Below, in pieces: positions 27,513 to 38,200 of a DNA stretch of 64,000 nucleotides. Location of the stretch: NCBI GenBank assembly GCA_016712345.1, contig JADJRH010000011.1, positions 2,976,001-3,040,000 on the forward strand, given 5' to 3'. The notes beneath the pieces were generated by a model. It did no database searches. It was not told where the DNA came from and worked only from the letters and a program-made list of their open reading frames with translations. Position 1 is the first letter of the stretch; every line of letters starts with the position of its first letter. The position numbers and the translations under genes were made by a program. This DNA is from Polyangiaceae bacterium (lineage in GTDB: Bacteria > Myxococcota_A > Polyangia > Polyangiales > Polyangiaceae).

Positions 27513-29249
27513 AAAAGACAAAGAGCGAGAACTGTTGCGGCGTGACCATTTGAATGGGGTCAACGGTTGGAAAAAAACAGGGCTGCGGGGAGAGGTGGAA
27601 GATCAGTCTGACCTGCTCCGCAAGGGCGAAAAGCCCGTGTACCCATTCCACTGGGAGATAGAATTTCCAGAGGTGTTTGGGCGGCAGAATCCGGGGTTTG
27701 ATGCGATGGTGGGTAACCCGCCTTTTTTGGGGGGCAGCTCCATTTCATCCAATTTTGGCCCCGGCATGTTGCAATGGTTGCTCGCATTGCACTCTGAATC
27801 GCACGGCAATGCCGACTTGGTGGCGCACTTTTACCGCCGGGCATTTTCACTGGTCCGAAAGGATGGAATGTTTGGGTTAATTGCCACCAACACCATTGCC
27901 CAGGGCGATACCCGGGGCAGTGGCTTGCGGTGGATCTGCACACACGGTGGGGAAATTTATACAGCGACCCGCCGGGTGAAATGGCCGGGCCTTGCCGCGG
28001 TGGTGGTGAGTGTGGTGCACGTGAAACGGGGTGAATGGAAAGCTCCACGATTGTTGGATGGGCGTGAAGTACCGTTGATCACGGCCTTTTTATTTCACAA
28101 GGGCGAGCATGGAGATCCCCAAAGGCTTCATGCGAACGACAAACTGAGCTTCAAAGGCAGCATGGTTTATGGCCTCGGATTCACATTTGACGACACCGAC
28201 AAAAGTGGAACCGCCACGTCGCTCGCGGAGATGGAACGTCTGAAGGCCAAGAATCCCCGCAATGCCGAACGGATCTTCCCGTATATCGGCGGTGAAGAGG
28301 TGAATACCAGCCCTACCCATACTCATCATCGGTATGTCATCAACTTTGGGGAGATGACCGAAGAAGAAGCTCGATGTTGGCCCGATTTGATGACTATCGT
28401 CGAAGCCAAGGTGAAACCGGAACGCGACCAACTGGCAGACAATCCCGACGGCCGAAGGCGAAAAACCTACTGGTGGCAATGGGGCCGGTATACCCCGGCG
28501 CTGTTTCGCGCCATCGTTGGGTTGGATCGCGTCCTCGTCATCGCCAGAGTGAGCAACGCATTTGCCTTCACATTCTTGTCAGCACGCGTTGTTTTGAACG
28601 AAAAAATTGTCGTTATCCCCACCGACAAATATTCTTCTTTTTGTGCACTTCAGGCACAGGTCCACCAGGTTTGGGGTCGCTTCTTCAACTCAAGTTTGAA
28701 GGACGACATGCAGTATACTCCCTCCGATTGTTTTGAAACCTTCCCTTTCCCCCCCAACTGGCAAACCGATCCGACGCTCGAAGCCGCTGGCAACACGTAT
28801 TATCAATTTCGCGCCGACCTGATGGTCAAAAACAACGAAGGCCTGACCAAAACCTATAACCGCTTTCACGACCCGAACGAGCAGAGCCCCGACATACGCA
28901 CCCTGCGCAACCTCCACACCGCCATGGACCGCGCCGTTCTGGCCGCCTACGGCTGGACCGATATCCCCACCGCGTGCGACTTTTTTCTCGACTACGAAAT
29001 TGACGAAGAAACCTGGGGCGACAAGAAAAACCTACCCGCTACCGCTGGCCCGACCCCATTCGCGACGAAGTGCTCGCCCGCCTGCTCGACCTCAACCAAC
29101 GCCGCCACGAAGAAGAAACCCTCACCGGCACACTCGCCTCCGCCAAACCCACCCCCAAAGCCAAAACCCCCCGCAAACCCGCCAAACCCCGCACCAAACC
29201 TACCCAACCCAAAGGCACCCCCACCCTGTTTGACCCCGACGACGACTGA
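27496..29249 (+). CDS. drmMI: DrmMI, catalytic and C-terminal part (out of frame)
   Basis: Begins with AAFFGAEKDKERELLRRDHLNG and carries the methyltransferase motif IV GNPPFLGG (~75 codons in), FGLIATNTIAQGDTRGSG and a target-recognition-like region. A second break occurs in the A5 run at 29026-29030: with one more A the sequence continues PTRYRWPDPIRDEVLARLLDLNQRR to a TGA at 29247-29249, which fits the usual C-terminus of these enzymes (a Lys/Pro-rich tail ending LFDPDDD). Without the correction the frame would run into a Pro-rich nonsense tail. No own start is apparent. Confidence 0.75.
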
Positions 29250-29658
29250 CCACCCGCCACCTTGCCCGCCACACCTTCCACGTTTCCCACGCAGACTTCA
29301 CAGACCGGCGCCGGTCCGTCCACAGACCGCCGCCGGTCCCTCCATAGGTCTCGTCCGCGCAGGGCAAGCCGCTCGCGTGTAGCTTCAGATACTACAACCT
29401 CGAACTCGCGCTCTGATATCAGCACGCCACCCCGATCGATTGACCAACAGACGGTCGCAATTCGACGAAGAAGGGGTGAACTTTCGATAGTGGGCACTTG
29501 ATTTCATTGCTGATTCCCCGGTGGCATCAACTCTGTCGATAGGGTCCGATCTTTTGGGTGCCTTGATGTGGTGCGCAAGCAGCCGCTCGCAATGACCAGA
29601 AGTGCCCAGCCACCGGGCGGATGCCTCACCTCCCCGGCAGAAACATTCTACCCTTTAC
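29250..29658. other. Spacer at left edge of RHS segment
   Basis: No gene is seen. It contains one copy of a 41-bp palindromic repeat (29299-29339) that recurs at 40732 and marks the left edge of the segment separating the two DISARM halves. Confidence 0.6.
29299..29339. repeat. 41-bp double-palindrome repeat, left copy
   Basis: Two half-units CACAGACCGGCGCCGGTCC and CACAGACCGCCGCCGGTCC; the first contains the perfect palindrome GACCGGCGCCGGTC. It differs from 40732-40772 at one position. Same orientation. Confidence 0.85.
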
Positions 29659-30099
29659 TCAATTGTAAGCGTTATTTTTTCCAGTGTGATTCCGATCCAC
29701 AAAGTAGTTGTGGTTGCGGGCCTCAATGGCGTCAATCGCTGCGCTAAGGTCACCATCGCTGTCATTTTGTGCGGTGGTTGCGGCACGGAGCGCAGGCAGG
29801 GCGTCCGCTCTCTGCGCATAAGCGAGGAGCATAGCCCCGCGGTATCGGACATATTTTGCTCGATCTAGAATCGCCTCCAATCCCAGATGGAAAGCATCGT
29901 CATTGGTGCGTGCATACCTAATGGAATGGTAGACGCACGACATGCGGATCTTCCATCCCTTTGCCGTTTGGAATTTCCTGCGCAATAACATGGGTAGATT
30001 GCCCGCCATAGCGCGCAACCTTTCAACTGCGCCCCATTCGACATCGGAACCGCTACCGTCAAGTTTTGCGAGCAGAAGCTCAGTTTCGTTCTCTTCCAT
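29659..30099 (-). CDS. Putative immunity protein for orphan RHS toxin (HEAT-like)
   Basis: A 146-residue acidic, helical protein (MEENETELLLAKLDG ... GLEAILDRAKYVRYRGAMLLAYAQRADALPALRAA) resembling short HEAT-repeat immunity or adaptor proteins. It starts 30 bases after the stop of the RHS toxin gene on the same strand, the usual place of a cognate immunity gene. No signal peptide. The immunity role is inferred from position and fold. Confidence 0.65.
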   Translation of the reverse strand: MEENETELLLAKLDGSGSDVEWGAVERLRAMAGNLPMLLRRKFQTAKGWKIRMSCVYHSIRYARTNDDAFHLGLEAILDRAKYVRYRGAMLLAYAQRADALPALRAATTAQNDSDGDLSAAIDAIEARNHNYFVDRNHTGKNNAYN

Positions 30100-30129
30100 A
30101 GGGAATCACCATCATTTGGGGCCTTCCTT

Positions 30130-32064
30130 TTACGGAACACGCAGATCTACCGTGGCGTTTGGGTCATTGCCGGTGACGACTTTCTCGTGCCGAATTGCAC
30201 TGGCACGATTGTTATCAAATTCCACACAATGATGGCAACCGTCTTTGTCATATTGAATATCCGGCCTGTTCGTGCCAACCTTCTCACCCTGCGCATTCAC
30301 CTGCTGCTGGTTTTTGCGAATGTTTGAAACGCTCGGATCGCTTTTCAAGCGATCAATTTCCTGACTAATCGCTTTATCATGTTTTTCGCCGCCATGGGGC
30401 CGTGCCTCACCCTGGTTCGGTTTGGGTCCGGTTGATCCCCCTCCTTTCGGTGCCGACATCCAAGCGTTGAGGCCTGCTAAGATGTTGGCCGCCCCACCCA
30501 GCACCCCCACGGTAGAAACTGCAATCGCCGGAACACCCACGACCGCTCCAACACCCGTTGCTGAAAGCAACCCGCCGCCGATCTCCCCACTGATGGAGGT
30601 GGCAGTCGTGTACAACCCTCCACCGATCATCCCAAGGGCTTTCCCGCGTTCAAAGGCGACCGAACGGCGCTCGATCAAGCCGTTTTCTTGGGCGAGCTGT
30701 TCTCCTGCTCCGGCAAACGGCACAATGCCCAAGAGAGCACCGTTGAAGGCTCCCGCCATGGCTTGCACTACGGCGTTCTTATACCACGGTTGATCGTCTT
30801 CCCCTGCGTCTTCTGGGTCAATCAATGGGGTGATCAACCCGGTTGTGTTGACATCGTTTTCGCCTTCACCTACGCCGTGTTTCTTTTCTTCTTTGGGCTT
30901 GTCCTCTTTGGGTAACCCGGCTCCGCTTGCGGGCACTGGCACCTTGATATTTGCCTCCGGCATGTACACCACGCCGGGCTCGCGCTTGGGTTCGCCATCA
31001 AATCCGCTTGGATCGGTATAGGTCAACGGATTATTGAAAACGTACGAATATGGATTCCACGCTTGGCTAAATGTCCAATCCTGCACAATCGGGTCGGTGC
31101 TCAAAAACCTACCCAACTTGGGATCAAACATCCGCCCTTTCATGTTGACTAAACCGATCTCCCCATCGTCCTCGTGGCCTGTATAACCAAGCGACGTCGA
31201 ATCGGGAAAGCTCGCCGGTATCGGTGCACCCCATTCAGGATTGCGCCTTTGTCCAAACGCGTCGTAACTGCGCCGCTCGGTGACCTTCCCATCGGCGTCG
31301 GTGAGTACATCCACTGATCCCAAGTGATCCGCGTGTACATACGTTGTGCCCGGTTGATTGCCTCCGCGTGTGACAATTGCGACCACGCGTTCAGGCGAGC
31401 GCACATAAAACCGCTCGGTGATCGCGTTCGCTGCGTCTTTCACACGTTCATACAGGTCGGCCAAATAAAGCGTTTCATGCGTTGCGGTTGTTTTGCGTAC
31501 GCGTTTTTGATCGCCGTCATACCCGAAGCTGATCTCCCCATTCGGCTGGGTGATCTTTCTGGGTAGATCAAATGCGGTGTACACCACATTCACCCCTCCG
31601 GGCCGGGCCGTTTGGTTGCCGGTCGCGTCATACTGGTACGCGGCGCCTCCGGCGGTTGTTGCACCGTGAGGATGGTTAGCGTCGTTGTACTCCAGCGCGC
31701 CAACGTCTGACTTGTAAATCAAGTTACCATTCGCCGCGTATTGGTAGCTCCCCTCAACGAGCATCTCAACGCGATCGCCGACAAACAGGCGGGTGTACAC
31801 GCCGCGCTTGACCGGGTAAACGCGCAAGTGGAAGGGCTGACCTACCAGCTTGAAGGCCCACAAAGCATGCGCCGTCCATCCCCGCTCGCTCTCCCCGGTG
31901 ATGGGTAGATCGGCCGTGCACCGTGCTTTCCTGTCCGCTTTGTCGCGAACGCGTGCCCCCACGCGTCGCGCTATTCTCGGCGGCCTTCTTGGGATGGTCG
32001 CCACCCTGACCATCGGCGATGACTCAGGCGATGCCGATCCGCCTCCAATACCCAACAGGCACAC
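30130..32064 (-). CDS. Orphan RHS C-terminal module with REase-like toxin tip
   Basis: Not a full RHS protein. Homology to RHS starts at ~31760 (YQYAANGNLIYKSDVGALEY) and includes the RHS core (DHLGSVDVLTDADGKVTERRSYDAFGQ, GLVNMKGRMFDPKLGRFLSTDP), a hydrophobic Gly/Ala-rich pre-toxin region and a ~90-residue tip. The tip (NRPDIQYDKDGCHHCVEFD) has the acidic spacing of a restriction-endonuclease-like toxin; that call is tentative. The first ~100 codons of the open frame have no RHS similarity and may not be translated. The core and pre-toxin region match the large RHS gene at 32228 in opposite orientation. Confidence 0.72.
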   Translation of the reverse strand: MCLLGIGGGSASPESSPMVRVATIPRRPPRIARRVGARVRDKADRKARCTADLPITGESERGWTAHALWAFKLVGQPFHLRVYPVKRGVYTRLFVGDRVEMLVEGSYQYAANGNLIYKSDVGALEYNDANHPHGATTAGGAAYQYDATGNQTARPGGVNVVYTAFDLPRKITQPNGEISFGYDGDQKRVRKTTATHETLYLADLYERVKDAANAITERFYVRSPERVVAIVTRGGNQPGTTYVHADHLGSVDVLTDADGKVTERRSYDAFGQRRNPEWGAPIPASFPDSTSLGYTGHEDDGEIGLVNMKGRMFDPKLGRFLSTDPIVQDWTFSQAWNPYSYVFNNPLTYTDPSGFDGEPKREPGVVYMPEANIKVPVPASGAGLPKEDKPKEEKKHGVGEGENDVNTTGLITPLIDPEDAGEDDQPWYKNAVVQAMAGAFNGALLGIVPFAGAGEQLAQENGLIERRSVAFERGKALGMIGGGLYTTATSISGEIGGGLLSATGVGAVVGVPAIAVSTVGVLGGAANILAGLNAWMSAPKGGGSTGPKPNQGEARPHGGEKHDKAISQEIDRLKSDPSVSNIRKNQQQVNAQGEKVGTNRPDIQYDKDGCHHCVEFDNNRASAIRHEKVVTGNDPNATVDLRVP

Positions 32065-32227
32065 CGATCGATCCCAGATTCCCCGGACCTCCGATAAGGT
32101 TCATGGGGAACGCGAAACGGGCCAAACACCGACGCTCTCGGCGTCACAGATCCCTTTTTCCAAAGAAAGGCACATCGCGTATCCCAATTTCTGATACTGA
32201 ACATAAACACAGCGAAAGGATCCCCCC

Positions 32228-35200
32228 ATGCCTCCCCGTCAATCGGGGCTCAAACGCCCCTCTCGTTCTCCTTTCAATCGCGCCGTGGTCCCGTGGCTTC
32301 TTTTCGTGACCGGCGTATTGCTTCAAGGTTGCTCGGGGTTTCAATGCATCACCAGCGCGGTGCCCCCGCCGCCGCGGATCTACGCTTGTGTACCCCAACA
32401 CGAAACGCGGCCTACCATACTCCCCAAAGCGCCGGCAATTGAAACCGTGTCCGCCGGAGGGTTGGACGGGACATACTCTGTCACCCCCACGGGGGAGGCG
32501 TCGTTTGTCCTTCCCCTTACCGTTCCTCCGGGGAGAGCGGGCGTTCAACCTTCCATCACTCTGGCCTACAGCAGTGGTGAGGGTGACGGCATTGCGGGTC
32601 AAGGTTTCAGCGTGACCGGTGCGTCTTCTATCACGCGCTGCCCCAAGAACCAAGCGCACGATGGGGAGATCCGAGCCATTCAATTCGACGATTCCGACAA
32701 ACTTTGTTTGGACGGTAGACCGTTGGTGACGGTCAGTCAAGCCGGCGACCTGACAGAATACCGCACCTTTCCAGATTCGTTCGTGAAGGTGGTTGGGCAT
32801 GGGAAGGCCGACCGTTTGCCCGACTGGTTTGAAGTGTTCAACCCCAACGGGATGATCACGGAGTATGGGCGCGATCTCCGGTCAAGGCCCAGTGGCCCGA
32901 ACCATTCCACCCTCGCGTGGTTGGCATCCACCACCAAAGACCGCCGCGGAAACGCCATGACGTTTGGCTATTGTTTCGCCGAAGCGGGCGACCATACCGC
33001 GGAGTACGCGTTGGATGAAATTCGGTATACCTCGTTTGAAGGATCGCCCGCGGTAGAGGCAAACCGCGCAGTCAAGTTTGCGTACACCGAGCGGCCTGAC
33101 AATCAGAAACGGCTGATGTTTGCGGGTGGAGCCGCTTTTCAAAGGTCGCTTCGGCTTGCTGAAATTCAAATGGTCGGCCCCGGTGAAGAGCTGATTCGCT
33201 GGGTCGATCTGAACTATGAGAACAGTCCCACAAGCGGGCGGGCGTTGCTTGCATCCATCGAAGAATGTGCGGCCGATGGAGTTTGCAAACCGGCCACACG
33301 GCTCACCTACCATCAAGGTCAGCTTGAATTTGTGGACCAACCGACCGACCTTCCCTCGCCCACGTCGCGCAAATCAAGCCCGATGCTGCTCGACGTGGAT
33401 GGCGACGGCTTGGATGATCTGGTGGTCCCTGACGTGGTACCGGGCTTGAGTACATCTACCAACCCGATCACGCAATGGAAGGTGAGCCACAACCAAAACG
33501 CGAACGGGCTGGCCCCATTCACGGTAGCCTTTGCGCAAGAAGACCTGTTTTCATCGGGCGACGGGAACAGCGATCTCGCCTTCATCCAGCCTGAACTTGG
33601 CACGGTGTTGGACTACAACCAAGACGGCCGCAAAGACATCTTGCTTCATGACGTCTACCAGTCCTCCACCACTTGGCAGGTGCTTCTCTCGGAGCCGATT
33701 CCGCAGGTAGAGCCCAACAAAGCGCCGTCGTTCAAACGGATGGATACGGGCATTCCGCGCCCCTTTGGGCTTGGCTTACAGCCGACGCCGCCAACCCTAT
33801 CCAGCCGCGGCGGGTCGATGCATTTGGCCGATGTCGACGGTGATCGCGCTGTGGACTTGATTCAATGCACCGATCACTCGGACGAGTTGACAGGCGATCC
33901 CACGAAGCCTCAATGGAAGGTGTACCGATGGTTGCCGGCGTATGGGGGTGTACCTTTTGGTTTCGACACGGAGGGCGAAACCATTGAGGCGCTCTCTTTC
34001 TACCGGTGTGATGTGGACGTGCGCACGGTGGACCTCGACAATGACGGGAAAGTGAGTTTGTTGGTATTGCCCCTTCAGGTGGGCGCCGACGGTTCTGAAA
34101 TTCAGGGTGTGTATTACGACGCACTGACCCGTATTGAAAATGGCAAGTGGGAGGTGATCGAAACCAATCTCCCCGTGGTCAACCCCGGTGGACGCGTGGT
34201 GTTTCTGGACGTGAACGGAGATGGAAACCCCGACGCGGTAGAATCGGGCTTTTCCAACCATGGGCTTTATACCTTTATCAATCAAGGTGGCACCTTCGGT
34301 GGACCGATTGATGCCCTTGGAAATCCGGGGTATGGCGAACAAGATGCGTTTTTCAGGTTTGCAACGGTGTTGGATGCCAACGGGGATGGCCGTCAAGATT
34401 TGCTCGTCCCCATGCCGGCCGAAGGAGTGGGCAGCACAGGTGAGATTCCGGCATGGACCATTTTGCAAGCCGAGGGAGGGTTACAGGCCAGCGCGACCTT
34501 TACCCGTCACGTCACGGCGATCCCTTTTGAGCCGCTGTTAATCGATGCGGTGACCCTTGCAGAAGCGCACGCGCCGCGCATCGGCGATCTGAACGGGGAT
34601 GGTGCGTCGGACATTCTGATTTGGTTGAGCGGTCAGCTCCACATTTTTCAGAACATGACCGCGGACCATGACATTTTATCGACCATTCACAACGGGATGA
34701 ACGAGCGTGACCCCGGCGAAGAGGGGTACATTCCCGACGTCGCGGTAAGCTACGGCCATTTGGTGGATGATTCGATCACCCGAGGGGCCGACCCAAAGAG
34801 TGCGGAAGTACAGGCCGACTTGTACTTGTCTAAATTGGACGCTCTGAATGACTGCGCCTACCCGCGACGGTGCACCGTTGGATCCCGCCGCGTGGTAAAA
34901 GAGTACACTCGAAGTGATGCCGCAGGTGGGGAGCGCCATACGACGATGCGCTACCGCGATGGAAGGTTTCACGCGAGCGCCGGCTTTTTGGGCTTTGGGC
35001 AACGCATTTCCACCGATGGGGAGACAGGCGCGCTCACGGTTGACTTTTACGACAACGTGACGTTTGACGCCGGCCTTCAGGTGCACCCCTTTGCTCAATG
35101 GCCCGCCAAAAGATGGAGGGGCCATCCGGGGCTGAAAAGTCAACCCAACCCCGCCCAAGTGGAAATGTCCTTCACCGACTGGTCACGCGTGGTAGTGCCC

Positions 35201-38200
35201 ACCAGCAACAACAAAACATATTTTTCTCTGACAAGTCAAACCCGAGTGCGGAGGGCGCAAGGAGCGTACACCGACAATGGGCAGGCGCCGACGTTGTTGG
35301 ACTACGCGATGGAGGTTGAATCGGGAAGTGGAAACGCGACGATCCTTCGTGATTCTACGGCGCACGTGTTGGATTTCGACGATTTTGGAAACATCACTTC
35401 CGAAAAAATGGCCACGGCTGGGGTGGACCTTGCCATGGTGATGGATCGCTCATTTGATAACCATCCTTCCACGTGGCTCATCGGTCAACTCACCTCCCAA
35501 AAAGAATGTTCCACGGCGGCAATGAGTACACAATGCCGCGCCGTCAAAAGAAGCTATACCCAATATGGGGAGATCGAGAGTGAATCGGTTTCTGCCGAGG
35601 ATGGAGATCCGTCCAGTCAGCTCACTGTCCATTACGACCGGGACGGTTTTGGAAACATCACCAAAACCACCGCTACCGATACAACCGGCGAAACCCGCAC
35701 CAGCACCACCGCGTTTGACCCCGAGGGGATCTACCCGGTCACCATGACCAATGCCGCGGGGCATCTGACCAGCTTGGAATTTGACCCGCGCTTGTCGATT
35801 GTGACTCGCATCACCGACCCAAACGGTTTGATCACCGAACACTTCGCCGACGGATTTGGAAGGTTGGGCCGCGAAAAACGGCCCGACGGTACCGAGACGC
35901 TGTTCACCGTGGCGCGCGTCCGGGTAGACACTCCCAAGGGCGAAGTTTGGCGCGTTCGAGAGCGGTTGGTTGTGTCGGGAGGGTCCGATCACGAAGTGGA
36001 ACGCGACCCGATCGGAAGGGTGATTCAGTTCTGGACCTTTGCCCCTACGCCCCAGGGTGCAAAAGAAAAACGGCTCACTCAACGGGTCGAGTATAACCGG
36101 TTGAATGGTCAAGTGGCGCGGCGATCTCTCACCATCGACGAAAACGCGGCAGAATCGAGTGTGTTTTGGAATGTGTACGCACACGATGCCGTGGGTCGTG
36201 AGGTCAAACACACTTCGCCGTGGAACGCGGTGACCACCACCGAGTACACCGGCCTGACCGTCAAGAGCACCGACGCGGCCGGCCATGTCACTACGGCAAC
36301 GCACGACCCGCTTGGCCGCAAGGTCACTGTGACCGATGCGGCGAATGGGATGGTGACCTACCAATACGGTCCGTTTGGGCGCTTGACCGGGGTGATTGGC
36401 CCCGATGGAACGGTCACGAAAACGACGTTGGATTCATTGGGTCGCGTGCGCGAAGTGGACGATCCCGACCGCGGGTTGACCATCAAAACGTACAACGGTT
36501 TTGGTGAAATGGTGAGCCTCACCGATGCTCTCGGCCGTGTTGCCGAATTTGAATACGACGCGTTGGGGCGAGTGACGCAGCGGATAGATTCACTGGACTA
36601 TGCGCAGGAGATCACGCGATGGACGTTTGATACAGCCGCGCACGGAGTTGGAAAACTCCACACCGCCGAGAGCTTCGACGCCAAAAGCACCTACGGGTAT
36701 GATGCGCTCGGGAGGCTTGAAACGCAGAGCCTTGCGATCAAAGGTACGCAAGAAACGCTGCAAGGTTTGCTTGGGTATGATGCCTTCGGCCGGGTTGAAA
36801 AGCTGACCTACCCAACGCGCAAGGGTGAAGCCCCCTTTGTGGTCAGCCATGAGTTTGACAGTCACGGATTTGTGCGGCGGGTGCTCGATCGAAACAGCGA
36901 TCTCAGCTATTGGAATCTAACCGCGGTGGACAGCGCCGGAAGGGTGGAACGTGAAGACTTTGGCAACGCCGCCACCACCACGCATCGAAGTTACTTCGGC
37001 GCAAAACAAAGGCTCAAAAGTATCACCACCGAAACGGCAGCGGGGCTTGTACGGAGTCTCGCGTATGACTGGGATGGTTTGCTTAACCTGAAAAGCCGCA
37101 CCGATGAACTGCAACCAAACAACACCACCGAACGCTTTCGGTATGATGCGCTCGACCGTCTGACATGCGCCTATTTTAGCCCAAACGAAGACGTTTCAGC
37201 CCCGTGCGCGGTTGGATATGACTATGCGCTCAATGGCAACATGATTGCCAAGTCCGACGTCGGGGCGTTGGAGTATAGCGATCCTACCCATCCGCACGCC
37301 GTCACATCGGCCGGTGGATCTGTGTACGCCTACGACGCGGTTGGCAATCAAATCACCCGGCCGGGCAACGTCGCGGTAGCGTACACACCGTTTGACCTTC
37401 CTCGAAAAGTCACCCAACCAAACGGCGCGGTGAGTCTTGGGTATGACGCGGATCAAAAGCGTGTCCGCAAGAGTACACCCAACGCTGAAACGCTTTATTT
37501 CGCCGACCTCTACGAGCGCACAACCACCCAAGCAACAGGCGAAGTTGTACAGCGCTTTCATGTCCGATCCCCGGAACGAGTGATCGCCGTGGTGACCCGC
37601 GGCGGAGACAACCCCGGTGTAACATATTTGCACGCCGATCATTTGGGATCGGTGGATGTGATCACCGACGCCCAAGGGAAGGTCACCGAAAAGCGCAGCT
37701 ACGACGCATTTGGACAAAGACGCAATCCCACGTGGGGAGATCCTACCCCTGCATCGTTTTCAGACTCCACAAACATCGGGTTTACCGGTCACGAAAGCGA
37801 TGGGGAGATGGGCCTCATCAACATGAAAGGGCGGGCCTTTGATCCCAAGTTGGGCCGGTTTTTGAGTACCGATCCGATTGTATCCAATGCGCTAATGAGT
37901 CAAGCGTGGAACCCGTATAGTTATGTGCTCGGCAACCCGCTCGCATGGGTCGATCGCAACGGTTGGGAACCGAGTCTACCCGTCGGGCCCGATGGGGTGG
38001 TCGATGTGTACATTCATGGTCAATCGATTGGGCCCCCTCCTCCCCCGAACGAAGACCCAATCGTTGAACCGCGCCCGCAGGACTCGCCCGTGGAGGAACC
38101 CGCAACCGACGTGGATACCACGGGATCTGAAGACGATTCGGCCGAACCTGACGATGACAAGCCGTGGTATGAAAACGATGTCCTTCAAGCGATGTCGGGC

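Noticed and set aside
21731..29249. BREX locus (PglX-like methyltransferase plus helicase)
   Set aside because: No PglZ, BrxC or BrxL is present; DrmA, DrmB and DrmC follow downstream, so DISARM fits better.
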